The position numbers and the translations under genes are program-made. DNA of 64,000 nt from Hymenobacter jeollabukensis (GTDB lineage: Bacteria > Bacteroidota > Bacteroidia > Cytophagales > Hymenobacteraceae): contig NZ_VAJM01000002.1 in NCBI RefSeq assembly GCF_005771675.1, forward strand, positions 248,001 through 312,000, read 5' to 3'. Shown one piece after another: positions 16,472 through 24,620 of the stretch (positions within the stretch are counted from its first letter, which is position 1; each line of letters opens with the position of its first letter). The notes beneath the pieces are model-generated. The model searched no databases. It was not told the origin of the DNA and saw nothing but the letters and a program-made list of their open reading frames with translations.

Positions 16472-17113
16472 ATGTTGAAGATTGGCATTACCGGTGGCAT
16501 CGGCTCGGGCAAGACGGTGGTCTGCCGCCTGTTCGCCCTGCTCGGCGTGCCGGTGTACGACGCCGACACCCGCGCCAAGTGGGTGATGAACCACGACCCG
16601 GTGCTGCGCGCCAGTCTGGAAGAAGCCTTCGGCCCTGACACCTACAATGAGGCCGGGCTGAACCGCGCTTTCCTGGCTCAGCTGGCCTTCAACAACCCCG
16701 AGCAGCTGGCCCGGCTCAACGCCCTGGTGCACCCGCGCGTGGGCCACGACTTCGCCGCCTGGGCCACGGCGCAGCAGCATGCCGGCCACGCCTACGTGCT
16801 CAAGGAAGCCGCCCTGCTCTACGAATCGGGCTCCTGGCAGCAGCTCGACCGCATTATCACGGTGTACGCCCCGCAGCCCATTCGCGAGCAGCGCGTACTC
16901 CACCGCGACCCGCACCGCACCGCGCAGGACGTGCTCAACATCATCGGCAAGCAGCTCAGCGAGGAGGAAAAGCTGCGCCGGGCCGACTTCGTGGTGCGCA
17001 ACGACGACGCCGAGCCGGTGCTACCGCAGGTGCTAGCGCTGCACGCGCAGCTGCTGGCCCTGGCCGCTACCGCCGCGTCCGCCGAAACACCGACAGCGCC
17101 TTCAGCCCGTTGA
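16472..17113 (+). CDS. coaE: Dephospho-CoA kinase
   Basis: This 213-aa protein catalyses the last step of coenzyme A synthesis, phosphorylating the 3'-OH of dephospho-CoA. The P-loop GGIGSGKT is at residues 8-15. VYDADTRAKWVM and VLKEAALLYESG fit the CoaE substrate and lid regions, and QLSEEEKLRRADFVVRNDD is the C-terminal family signature. Its last 47 bases overlap the end of a convergent glycosyltransferase gene. Confidence 0.94.
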   Translation: MLKIGITGGIGSGKTVVCRLFALLGVPVYDADTRAKWVMNHDPVLRASLEEAFGPDTYNEAGLNRAFLAQLAFNNPEQLARLNALVHPRVGHDFAAWATAQQHAGHAYVLKEAALLYESGSWQQLDRIITVYAPQPIREQRVLHRDPHRTAQDVLNIIGKQLSEEEKLRRADFVVRNDDAEPVLPQVLALHAQLLALAATAASAETPTAPSAR

Positions 17114-18701
17114 CGCGCAGCTGGTACACCTCCTGGCCCATCGAGTCGGCGTAGGATTCGGGGTGCCAGCGGTAGTTGCTGATGAAGTAGTCGGCCTCGT
17201 TTTGCGGGGCGACGCGCACCAGGCGCTGCCGCTCGGCCGGATCAAGTACCTGCATGTTGTTGTACACCGGCTCGGGACGGTAGGAGTGCACGGTAATCTG
17301 CGCGGCCGGGTCGTGGTCCAGAATCCACTGCAGGCCCTGCCGGTACGTCAGCCCCCAGTAGTCCCGCTCGTAGCCGGCTTCGAGGGTAGCCGGTGACAAC
17401 AAACTGAAATACAGCTGCTGATTGGGATGGTCGCGTACGAGGCGCCACAGCGGCTCCAGGGCCCCGGCGGCCAGCAGCGCGGCTACGCCGGCCGCCAGGG
17501 GGCGCCAGCGGGGGCGCTGCCACTGCCGCCGCGCGCGTAGCAGCGCCTGCAGGCCGTGCAGCCCCACCAGCACGAAGGCGGGGTATATGAAATACAGGTG
17601 ACGCCAGCCGTCGTAGAGCACCGAGTTGAACGCAATTACGGCCACCAGCGGCCCGAGCAGCCAGGCGCCGGTCAGCACGTCGAGGGTGCCGGCGTAGGTA
17701 CGCAGCACCCGCAGCGGGCGGCGGCCGTAGCGCAGCAGCCACGCCACCGCGCCCAAAACGAAGGCGGCGGTGTAGGCCAGCGGCGTGGTGATGAGCAGCC
17801 ACCACGGCACGTAGTGCCAGGGCAGATCCAGCGCCGATACCCAGCCGCCGCCGTAAAGCACGGTGGAGGCGCCGCGCGAAAACTGCCGGAAGTTGCTGAA
17901 GGCCTGCATGAAATGCGACCATGGCTGTTCCCACAGGTACGGCCAGCATAGCACGGTGGCGGCCGCACTCAGCAGCAGCCAGAGCGCGGCGGCGGGCAGC
18001 AGGCTCCGACTTCCGGCGCCACGGTGCTGCCAAAGCCACAGCGCCAGGCCCAGCAGGGTGAGCGGCACGAGCAGCACGCCGTTGACGCGCAGGGCAATGG
18101 CCGCGCCCGTCGCCACGCCGTGCCAGAGGCCGCGCCCGGCCGTGGGGCGGCGCAGCAGGCGGGCCAGGGTGAACATGGCTACGGTGAAAAAGGCCAGAAA
18201 CAGTCCGTCCTTAGCGTTGTAAAACGCATCGGCGAAGAGCCTCGGCGTGCAGTAAAGCACGGCCGTGCCCAGCAAGGCCAGCCGCCAGTCGCGGAAGCGC
18301 AGGCGGGCCAGGCCGTAGAAGGCGAGCAGGCCGCCGGTGTAGAGCAGGTAGATGAGCAGGTGGCGCGTCCAGTATACCTGCTGCGGCTCTTCCAAGCGCA
18401 ACAGCTTCTGCAGCAGGATGGAAGGTAGCTCGAACACCACGCCGTGGTCCTGGTCGGGGTAGGTGGCCAGGTCCGGAATCAGCGCGTAGTTGTCCTGGCG
18501 CCGGGCCACGGCGGGGGCCAGCTTCTCGGCCACGTACTTGGCATTGACCATGCCGTTGAGCCGGTCCACCGGCTCGTCCCACGACACGCCGTAGTCGCGG
18601 TGCAGCAGCAGGCCCAGCAGCAGCACCGCCCCAAAAAACGCCGGCACCAGCCAGCGGCCGGAGCGGAAAGCGGAAAGCAGCGGGGCAGGGGCGGCGGGCA
18701 T
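17067..18701 (-). CDS. Polytopic glycosyltransferase, GT39/ArnT-like
   Basis: This 544-aa integral membrane protein has about ten hydrophobic segments in the first 420 residues and a soluble C-terminal tail. The first periplasmic loop contains DYGVSWDEPVDRLNG, the acidic D/E motif typical of GT-C enzymes (PMT, ArnT) that use polyprenyl-phosphate sugars. Acceptor and sugar are unknown. The ATG at 18701 precedes the first membrane helix. A TACCTTTG box at 18725-18732 lies just upstream on this strand. The 3' end overlaps coaE by 47 bp. Confidence 0.8.
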   Translation of the reverse strand: MPAAPAPLLSAFRSGRWLVPAFFGAVLLLGLLLHRDYGVSWDEPVDRLNGMVNAKYVAEKLAPAVARRQDNYALIPDLATYPDQDHGVVFELPSILLQKLLRLEEPQQVYWTRHLLIYLLYTGGLLAFYGLARLRFRDWRLALLGTAVLYCTPRLFADAFYNAKDGLFLAFFTVAMFTLARLLRRPTAGRGLWHGVATGAAIALRVNGVLLVPLTLLGLALWLWQHRGAGSRSLLPAAALWLLLSAAATVLCWPYLWEQPWSHFMQAFSNFRQFSRGASTVLYGGGWVSALDLPWHYVPWWLLITTPLAYTAAFVLGAVAWLLRYGRRPLRVLRTYAGTLDVLTGAWLLGPLVAVIAFNSVLYDGWRHLYFIYPAFVLVGLHGLQALLRARRQWQRPRWRPLAAGVAALLAAGALEPLWRLVRDHPNQQLYFSLLSPATLEAGYERDYWGLTYRQGLQWILDHDPAAQITVHSYRPEPVYNNMQVLDPAERQRLVRVAPQNEADYFISNYRWHPESYADSMGQEVYQLRVNGLKALSVFRRTRR

Positions 18702-18724
18702 CAGGAGACGAAACGGCGGACGCG

Positions 18725-18777
18725 CAAAGGTAGCGGCCGGCGCGGCAGCACGCTTTGGCGCCCAGCCGATACCTTCG
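18725..18777. promoter_or_regulatory. Divergent promoter region between two glycosyltransferases
   Basis: Within an 81-base spacer there are two facing -7 boxes: TACCTTTG on the minus strand (18725-18732) and TACCTTCG on the plus strand (18770-18777, 5 bases before the ATG). Clear -33 elements were not seen. The plus-strand transcript would be nearly leaderless. Confidence 0.45.
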
Positions 18778-18782
18778 CGCTC

Positions 18783-20054
18783 ATGGTACGTCGTCGGCCT
18801 TTGTGGTTCTGGTTGCTGGCCCTGGGGCTGGTGGTGCTGCGGCTGGCGCTGCTCTGGCACAACAACCCCGGCCTGGAGTGGAACTGGGACGAAGTGCGCA
18901 ACGCCCGCATTGCCGAGCACTGGCTGCAGGGCCGCGGCTACGTCAGCTACGACGCTCTGCGCCAGCAGCTCCGGCCCGATGCCTTCCACGCCAGCTTTCC
19001 GGTGTGGGTGTACGCCGCCTGGTTCAAGCTCGGCCTGCCCCGGCACTACTTCACGGCGGCGGTGTACCTGCTCACGGCCCTGGGCGGCATAGTCACGTTC
19101 CGCTACGCCCAACAGATTCTGCGCTGGTACCGCCTGCCGCCGCCCGCGGCTTGGTTCGGCGGGCTGCTGCTGACGCTGTACCCCTCGGTGCTCTGGTACA
19201 TCGGGGCGTGGTTCTGGTACGAGAACCTCTGCCTGCCCGCGCTGGTGTGGGTCACGTATCAGCTGCTGCGCCTGCTTGAAGGCCGGCCGCTGCCGCTGCC
19301 CAAGGCGCTGCTACTGGCGGCGGTAGTCACCGCGTCCTGCCTGCTGCGTGGCTACCTGCTGGCCGTGTACGGCGGACTGTTCGCCCTGCTGCTCTGGTAC
19401 GCCTACCGCCGGGGCCGGGAATATCTGCGGCAGGTATGGCGCCCGGCCCTGCTCACGCTGGCCCTGACGCTGCTGCTGTATTTGCCCATTTTTGTCAAAA
19501 GCCACCGCCTGTTCGGTGCTTACATCCTGAGCACCCAGCCCGGCTTCGAGCTGCTGCAGGGCCACAACCCCGTCACGCAGGGCCGCTTCATGTTCGACTG
19601 GGACGAGCCCGGCCGGCCGTTCGCGCGCTGGGTACGCCAGCAGATTCCGCAGCTGCCGCGACTGGACCAGTACCAGGAAAGCCAGGCCCGGGCCCACTTG
19701 GCGCGAGAGTGGATCAGCCAGCACCCCGCCGCCGAGTTGCGCCTGCTGGGCCGCAAACTGCTGGTGTTCTTCAGCCCCGAAAACTTCGTGGCCGACGACT
19801 TCCGCACCCGCTACCACCCGCTGACGGCAGCGGTACACCTGGCCTTTCTGCTGAGCCTGCTGGCCACCGCCCTGCGCTGGCGCGGCCTGCGCTTCCAGCG
19901 GCCCGATGCCCTGCTGCTGCTGCCGGTGGCGGTGGTATTGCTGCTGAGCCTGGTGTTTTTCGTGGGCTACCGCTGGCGCCTGTTCGCCGAGCCGGCCTTC
20001 GTATTGTTTCCATTGATTACCTGGTGGCGGTTGCGCACCCGGCAAGACCACTGA
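18783..20054 (+). CDS. Polytopic glycosyltransferase-like membrane protein (GT-C fold)
   Basis: This 423-aa protein has 9-10 predicted membrane segments. The first periplasmic loop has NPGLEWNWDEVRNARIAEHWLQG, where the WDE acidic motif resembles GT39/GT-C catalytic loops and the divergent neighbour's SWDEP. The C-terminus is hydrophobic (LLLLPVAVVLLLSLVFFVGYRWRLFAEP), without the large soluble domain of ArnT. It probably handles polyprenyl-linked sugars; the substrate is not deducible. The frame extends upstream, but the ATG at 18783 starts just before the first helix. Confidence 0.75.
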   Translation: MVRRRPLWFWLLALGLVVLRLALLWHNNPGLEWNWDEVRNARIAEHWLQGRGYVSYDALRQQLRPDAFHASFPVWVYAAWFKLGLPRHYFTAAVYLLTALGGIVTFRYAQQILRWYRLPPPAAWFGGLLLTLYPSVLWYIGAWFWYENLCLPALVWVTYQLLRLLEGRPLPLPKALLLAAVVTASCLLRGYLLAVYGGLFALLLWYAYRRGREYLRQVWRPALLTLALTLLLYLPIFVKSHRLFGAYILSTQPGFELLQGHNPVTQGRFMFDWDEPGRPFARWVRQQIPQLPRLDQYQESQARAHLAREWISQHPAAELRLLGRKLLVFFSPENFVADDFRTRYHPLTAAVHLAFLLSLLATALRWRGLRFQRPDALLLLPVAVVLLLSLVFFVGYRWRLFAEPAFVLFPLITWWRLRTRQDH

Positions 20055-20073
20055 TAAACTGTGACCAACGCAA

Positions 20074-20108
20074 AACAGCCACTCAGTCGCAGGACTAAGT
20101 GGCTGTCG
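20074..20108 (-). terminator. Terminator after tRNA-Val (CAC)
   Basis: ACAGCCACT pairs with AGTGGCTGT. On the minus strand the hairpin is followed by a TTTTG run. It lies just beyond the 3' end of the tRNA at 20117. Confidence 0.7.
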
Positions 20109-20113
20109 TTTGA

Positions 20114-20191
20114 TGGTGGGAAGTAAAGGATTCGAACCTTCGACCTCTTGCGTGTGAAGCAAGCGCTCTAAACCAACTGAGCTAACCTCCC
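20114..20191 (-). tRNA. tRNA-Val (CAC)
   Basis: The mature body is 20117-20191 (75 nt), and the next three bases on the minus strand read CCA. The acceptor GGGAGGT/ACTTCCC contains one G-T pair, with discriminator A. The anticodon stem CTTGC/GCAAG encloses TTCACAC, giving anticodon CAC (codon GUG). The T loop is GGTTCGAATCC. Confidence 0.92.
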
Positions 20192-20206
20192 GGAAACTGC
20201 TAATAG

Positions 20207-20242
20207 AAAAACCACTTAGTTAGGTGCACTAAGTGGCTGTCT
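20207..20242 (-). terminator. Hairpin between the two tRNA-Val genes
   Basis: CCACTTAGT pairs with ACTAAGTGG, with T-rich flanks. Its AAGTGGCTGT segment is the same as in the hairpin after tRNA-Val (CAC), so the tRNA plus hairpin unit looks duplicated. Confidence 0.6.
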
Positions 20243-20249
20243 TTCAGTG

Positions 20250-20324
20250 TGGGGGATGACGGGTTCGAACCGCCGACCCTCTGCTTGTAAGGCAGATGCT
20301 CTGAACCAGCTGAGCTAATCCCCC
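20250..20324 (-). tRNA. tRNA-Val (TAC)
   Basis: This is a 75-nt cloverleaf on the minus strand with acceptor GGGGGAT/ATCCCCC and discriminator A. The anticodon stem TCTGC/GCAGA encloses CTTACAA, giving anticodon TAC (codon GUA). CCA is not encoded. It is the promoter-proximal member of the tRNA-Val pair. Confidence 0.93.
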
Positions 20325-20664
20325 GGCTACATCCGGGGTGGTAGCCCCGTTTGTGGATGCAAATATGGCAGGTGTTTTTGGAAAGAGCAACACCGCTCGG
20401 GCAATTTCGGCCGGGCTGCAGCCTGTGTTACGGCAACGTTTTCAGAATCAGGAATAAAAAAATAGATCCAGAGAGTAAAAAAGCTGAGCCGTCAGGCCAA
20501 ACGGGGAAATCGGCATAAGCCCGAGCAGCAGCCGGGAACTGCGGCAACCGTTAGGACTTGCCCCGGGCAGCCGCTTATCAACATTTAGTGGCCGGGCTGC
20601 GTTAAGGGCAGCACTGCCGCTACTTGCTCTTTCCCTCTCATCCTTTTCCAAACGCCTACCCGCC
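20325..20664. other. Intergenic region with tRNA-Val promoter
   Basis: On the minus strand CATATTTG (20360-20367) with TTG 20 bases further upstream (20388-20390) fits the -7/-33 promoter of the tRNA-Val pair. The remainder, up to the TerB-like gene, contains an A-rich patch around 20450-20490 and no convincing ORF or RNA gene. Confidence 0.55.
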
Positions 20665-21564
20665 ATGCAGCCCGAAGAAGTATTCAGCCAGTATGCTGAG
20701 CCCGAAAAGACGGCCTACCTCAGCGTCATTGCCAGCCTCGCCACCGCCGACCGCCAAGCCTCGCAGCAGGAAGGCGAGTTTTTGAGCCAGATGGCGCAGG
20801 TGATGGGCCTTTCGCCGCAGAGTACCCAGCAGGTGCTGCAGGCCGCGCAGGACTCCACCAACGACACGATCAAGGCCAACCTCGACCAGCTGCGCGGCAG
20901 CAACCTGCGCTACTCGCTGGTGACGGACCTCGTCAGCTTCGCCCGCGCCGATGGCTCCTATGCCAACGATGAGGAGGCCATGGTCAATAAAATTTCGCAG
21001 TACCTGGGCGTGAACGAGCAGCAGGTGCAGACCATCGAAAACGTGGTGCACCAGACCCAGCAGGCCCAGGTGCAGCAGCCCGAACAGGCGCCGCAGGGCC
21101 TCATGGATTCGCTCGGCGACAAGCTGCGCTCGGTGGGCATTCCGCCCCAGGCGGCCCTGGGCGGCCTGATTGCGGTGGCCGCGCCCATGGTTCTGTCGCG
21201 CGTGATGGGCGGCAACCGTGGAAGCGGGGGCCTCGGCGGCATGATGGGCGGCGGCGGTGGCTTGGGTAGCGTGCTCGGCGGCGGTGGCTCGTCCGGGATG
21301 GGCGGCCTCGGTGGACTGCTGGGCGGCGTACTCAGCAGCGGTGTGCTGGGCAGCATGATGGGCGGCGGGGGCGGCAGCACCTACGGCCAGCAACCCGCCG
21401 GCTACGGCGTGCCCGGTGGCGGCCTCGGCGGCCTGATGAGCGTGCTCGGCGGCCTCGGCGGCAACTCGCAGATGGGCCCGCGCAGCACCGGCGGCGGCGG
21501 CCTCGGCGGCCTGATGAATGGCGGCCTGGGTGGCCTGCTCGGCGGCCTGCTGGGCGGGCGCTGA
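20665..21564 (+). CDS. TerB-like protein with glycine-rich C-terminal half
   Basis: This 299-aa protein has two parts. Residues 1-135 are helical and resemble TerB/DjlA-type domains: EKTAYLSVIASLATADRQASQQEGEFL, and DLVSFARADGSYANDEEAMVNKI, with the ADGxxxxxE acidic pattern. Residues 150-299 are extremely Gly-rich, built from repeated GGLGGLL / GGGGLGS / MMGGGGG units with scattered Leu/Met/Val, which could form a hydrophobic or scaffold-like tail. TerB is linked to tellurite and stress responses, but no other ter genes are here, so the function is unknown. There is no signal peptide. Confidence 0.7.
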   Translation: MQPEEVFSQYAEPEKTAYLSVIASLATADRQASQQEGEFLSQMAQVMGLSPQSTQQVLQAAQDSTNDTIKANLDQLRGSNLRYSLVTDLVSFARADGSYANDEEAMVNKISQYLGVNEQQVQTIENVVHQTQQAQVQQPEQAPQGLMDSLGDKLRSVGIPPQAALGGLIAVAAPMVLSRVMGGNRGSGGLGGMMGGGGGLGSVLGGGGSSGMGGLGGLLGGVLSSGVLGSMMGGGGGSTYGQQPAGYGVPGGGLGGLMSVLGGLGGNSQMGPRSTGGGGLGGLMNGGLGGLLGGLLGGR

Positions 21565-21590
21565 TAACCTGCTCCAGCCAAATATTACGC

Positions 21591-21631
21591 AACCGGCCGG
21601 CTTCCCGCGTGGGGAGCCGGCCGGTTTGTTG
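21591..21631 (+). terminator. Terminator after the TerB-like gene
   Basis: AACCGGCCGGCT pairs with AGCCGGCCGGTT around a 10-base loop and is followed by TGTTGTT. It lies 27 bases after the stop codon. Confidence 0.75.
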
Positions 21632-21680
21632 TTACCGCCGAGTTGTGCATCTTGCCGCATTCCTTTTTGCTGCATTCTGC

Positions 21681-23270
21681 ATGAAAATACCGCTACTGTT
21701 TCTGTTACTGACCGCTTCGCTCAGCACCGCCGCCCAAACGCGCCGTGCGATAGAAACCAGCCCCGCGCTCAAGGCCGTTACGCTATACCTGAACCGCTCC
21801 GAGCTGGAGCACCAGGGCAGCCTCACGCTACCGGCGGGTACCAGCCGCGTGGCCGTGCTTGGGGTGGCGAGCGGGTACGAAAACGAATCCATCGAAGTGC
21901 GCCTCGGCGAAGGGGCTGAGCTGCTGTCGGTAGGGGCGGACGACGACGAGGAAGACGATGCTACCCCGCGCCCAGTGCCGGCCCCGACGCCCGCCAACCG
22001 CGCCGCGGCTGACAGCTTAAACCGCACCAACGAAGAACTGGTGCAGCTGGAAGCAGAATTGAAGGGGCTGGAGGAAGAAAAGGCCCTGCTGCTGGCCAAC
22101 CGCGTGTTGCCAGCCGGCACGCAGGCCAATTGGAGCACGGAGCTGGCAAAAGGCGCTACGCTGCTACGGACGCGGCTAGTGGCCATTCAGCTGGAAAACA
22201 ACCGCTTGCTAGCTCGCCAGAGCCGGCTGAAGAGCCTAACTACGGCCCTGGAGCGGCGCGCCAAAGTGGCGGCGGCCGGCGACGACAAAGCCCTGTTGCT
22301 GCTCGTGCGCACGGCCCGCGCCGGCACGTTCCCGCTCACGCTGCGCTACGCCCTCACGAGCCGCTCTGCCTGGCGCCCGACGCTGGAAATTCGCGCCAAC
22401 GAAACCGGGCGCGAGGTGCAGTTTATTTCCAGTGGCCAAGTGCGCAACCGCACAGGCATTGCCTGGCCGCGCGTGAAGCTGACGCTCATCAACCAGTACA
22501 TGGAAATGGACGTGACCAAGCCCGAAATGGAGCCTTGGACCTTGGACACCGACGGCGACGACGACCACGGCGGCGAGGGCCGCATCGACGCATTTGTGGT
22601 GAAAGGCTCGTCGGCCGGGCGGCCCGTGGATGTAGCCCAGAGCACGCGCTACGAGGTACCGGAACCCATTACGCTGGCTTCCTACGCCAACCGCATCATC
22701 ACCATGCCGGCCCTGACGCTGTCCGGGCGCCCCGAATACCTGGCCCTGCCCAAAATGTCGGAGAAGGTATTTCTGCAAACCAAGGTATCGGGCTGGGAAG
22801 GACTGCAATTGCCCGAACGGGCCAAAGTGTATTACCGGGGCGCCTACGTGGGCGACACCGACCTCGAAGACCGTGCCTACAACGACTCGCTGGAAACCTC
22901 GCTGGGCTACGATGACCGCATTATCATCGGGCGCACCAAGCTGGAAGACTTCAGCCGTAACGTGGGCAGCCAGAAGCGCCGCGTGCGCCTGACCTACGAG
23001 CTGAACGTGCGCAACCTGCACCCGGAGGCCGTGCGCATCAAAATCCAGGATCAGGTGCCGGTGTCCAGCGAAAAGGAAATCCAGGTGAAGATCTTGGAAG
23101 CCAGCGGGGCGCAGGTGGAAGAGCGGATCGGCCGGCTGACCTGGTACCTCAACATGGCGCCCAACACCAGCCAACGCCTGCGCTTCAGCTTCGAGGTGGA
23201 ATTTCCGAAGGACAAGGAGGTGAACATCATCAACCACCGCGTCCGCATCAAGTCGCCCAAATTCCGCTAA
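21681..23270 (+). CDS. DUF4139 / MuiA-like secreted protein
   Basis: This 529-aa protein has a signal peptide (MKIPLLFLLLTASLSTAAQ). An N-terminal DUF4140-like beta domain (ALKAVTLYLNRSELEHQGSLTLPAGTSRVAV), an acidic stretch and coiled coil (residues about 90-190), and a large C-terminal DUF4139 domain (SRSAWRPTLEIRAN ... VYYRGAYVGDTDLE ... LRFSFEVEFPKDKEV) follow. In annotations the family is called mucoidy inhibitor MuiA, but its molecular role is unknown. The ATG at 21681 is chosen because it starts the signal peptide; the frame is open further upstream. Confidence 0.82.
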   Translation: MKIPLLFLLLTASLSTAAQTRRAIETSPALKAVTLYLNRSELEHQGSLTLPAGTSRVAVLGVASGYENESIEVRLGEGAELLSVGADDDEEDDATPRPVPAPTPANRAAADSLNRTNEELVQLEAELKGLEEEKALLLANRVLPAGTQANWSTELAKGATLLRTRLVAIQLENNRLLARQSRLKSLTTALERRAKVAAAGDDKALLLLVRTARAGTFPLTLRYALTSRSAWRPTLEIRANETGREVQFISSGQVRNRTGIAWPRVKLTLINQYMEMDVTKPEMEPWTLDTDGDDDHGGEGRIDAFVVKGSSAGRPVDVAQSTRYEVPEPITLASYANRIITMPALTLSGRPEYLALPKMSEKVFLQTKVSGWEGLQLPERAKVYYRGAYVGDTDLEDRAYNDSLETSLGYDDRIIIGRTKLEDFSRNVGSQKRRVRLTYELNVRNLHPEAVRIKIQDQVPVSSEKEIQVKILEASGAQVEERIGRLTWYLNMAPNTSQRLRFSFEVEFPKDKEVNIINHRVRIKSPKFR

Positions 23271-23279
23271 CCCACGGCC

Positions 23280-24437
23280 TTACAGCACCGAGCCGCTGGG
23301 CGCCGTGCCCGAGCTGATGCCCGGGTCGGCCAGCATGCGCACCACGGTGGTATTGGTGGCGAAGGAGCCGTTGTGCGCCTCCACGATTTCGAGGATGCGG
23401 TAGTTGACTTCCTCCTTGATGTCGAGGTATTCGTCGTAGGTAGCCACCTGCACGAAGTACTGCACCGTCAGGTCGCGGCCGGTTTGGGTGAGGCCGGTGA
23501 GCTTGGTCTGCACCTCCTCGGGGATGACCCGGTCGTGGCGGCGCAGGTAATCGTGCAGCTCGGTGGCAATAGCCAGCAGCTGCTCGCGGGTGGTGTCGTG
23601 GCTGAAGTTCAGGGTGAAGCTCACGCGCCGGGCCGTGCGCAGGGAGAGGTTGTCCAAGGGCTTGTCAATCATCGACTTGTTGGGCACCGTCACGTAGCTT
23701 TTCTCGGCCGTGCGCAGGCGGGTGCTTCGGAAGCCCACCTTTTCCACCGTGCCCGTGATGCCGCCCACCGTCACCAAGTCGCCCACCTGAAAGGGCCGGT
23801 CGAGGAAGATGGTGAACGAAGCTATGAGGTTTTCCAGGCTTTCCTTGGCCGCGAAGGCCACGGCCAGACCACCGATACCCAGGCCGCCGATGAGCGCCGT
23901 CACGTTGACCCCGAACACCTGGGCCAGCATCACCAGGAAGGCCATGATCAGGATGATGACCTTAATGAAATCCTTGGCGAAGGGGATGAACTGCGCGTCG
24001 AGGCGGGTGTTGGCGGCCGTCAGCAGCTCGGCCCGGCGGCGGTACACCAGCTCGGCAAAGTCGATGAGGCGAAGCAGCACCCAGGCCAGGGCCGAAATCA
24101 CGCCGGTCTGGTACACGGCAAAGGCCAGCTTCTTGGGCCAGGGCGTGGAGCGGGCCAGGTCGTCGGTGACGGACGTGGGGTAATCCAGCACGTTGAAGGC
24201 CAGGAACAGCGTGAACAGGAACAGCAGCACCGACAGCGGCTGAATCAGCAAGTCGTTCAGCTCCTGCTCCGTCACGCCCGCCGTGTAGCGCTTGATGACG
24301 CGGTAGAAGACCTTGGAGACGATGCGCGAGAGCAGCCGCCGCAGCCCAAAGCCCAGCAGCAGAATGATGCCGCTGACCATGTACTGCCCCAACGTGTTGC
24401 CGAAGAAGTGCTGATTAAGAACCTGTTGGATCTTCAT
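23280..24437 (-). CDS. Mechanosensitive ion channel, MscS family
   Basis: This 385-aa protein has four hydrophobic segments before the MscS core. The pore-lining TM3 plus beta domain read NVTALIGGLGIGGLAVAFAAKESLENLIASFTIFLDRPFQVGDLV, containing the Gly/Ala-rich pore helix and the FQVGDLVTVGGITGTVE loop. A cytoplasmic C-terminal domain follows (NFSHDTTREQLLAI ...). It releases solutes on hypo-osmotic shock. It is transcribed alone and converges with the DUF4139 gene 9 bases away. Confidence 0.92.
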   Translation of the reverse strand: MKIQQVLNQHFFGNTLGQYMVSGIILLLGFGLRRLLSRIVSKVFYRVIKRYTAGVTEQELNDLLIQPLSVLLFLFTLFLAFNVLDYPTSVTDDLARSTPWPKKLAFAVYQTGVISALAWVLLRLIDFAELVYRRRAELLTAANTRLDAQFIPFAKDFIKVIILIMAFLVMLAQVFGVNVTALIGGLGIGGLAVAFAAKESLENLIASFTIFLDRPFQVGDLVTVGGITGTVEKVGFRSTRLRTAEKSYVTVPNKSMIDKPLDNLSLRTARRVSFTLNFSHDTTREQLLAIATELHDYLRRHDRVIPEEVQTKLTGLTQTGRDLTVQYFVQVATYDEYLDIKEEVNYRILEIVEAHNGSFATNTTVVRMLADPGISSGTAPSGSVL

Positions 24438-24463
24438 AGGAGTAAAGGCTCAAGCGTTACTAC

Positions 24464-24592
24464 AGAACGTCATGCCGAGCGCAGCCGAGGCATCTCGCGT
24501 GCTGACGCCCGAGAGTAAAATCATCGTTGAACGAGAAAATTACTATCCGACATCAGCACGCGAGATGCCTCGGCTGCGCTCGGCATGAGGTT
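24464..24592. repeat. REPIN-like palindrome (copy 4)
   Basis: The arms (24464-24505 and 24553-24592) are reverse complements with only about two mismatches. The internal stem is ATGCC/GGCAT, a third stem sequence in the same positions as ATTCC/GGAAT and ATGTC/GACAT in other copies. It lies just upstream of the MscS gene start. Confidence 0.88.
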
Positions 24593-24620
24593 TTAGTTGC
24601 TTTGCTCTGGGTTCGTCGGG

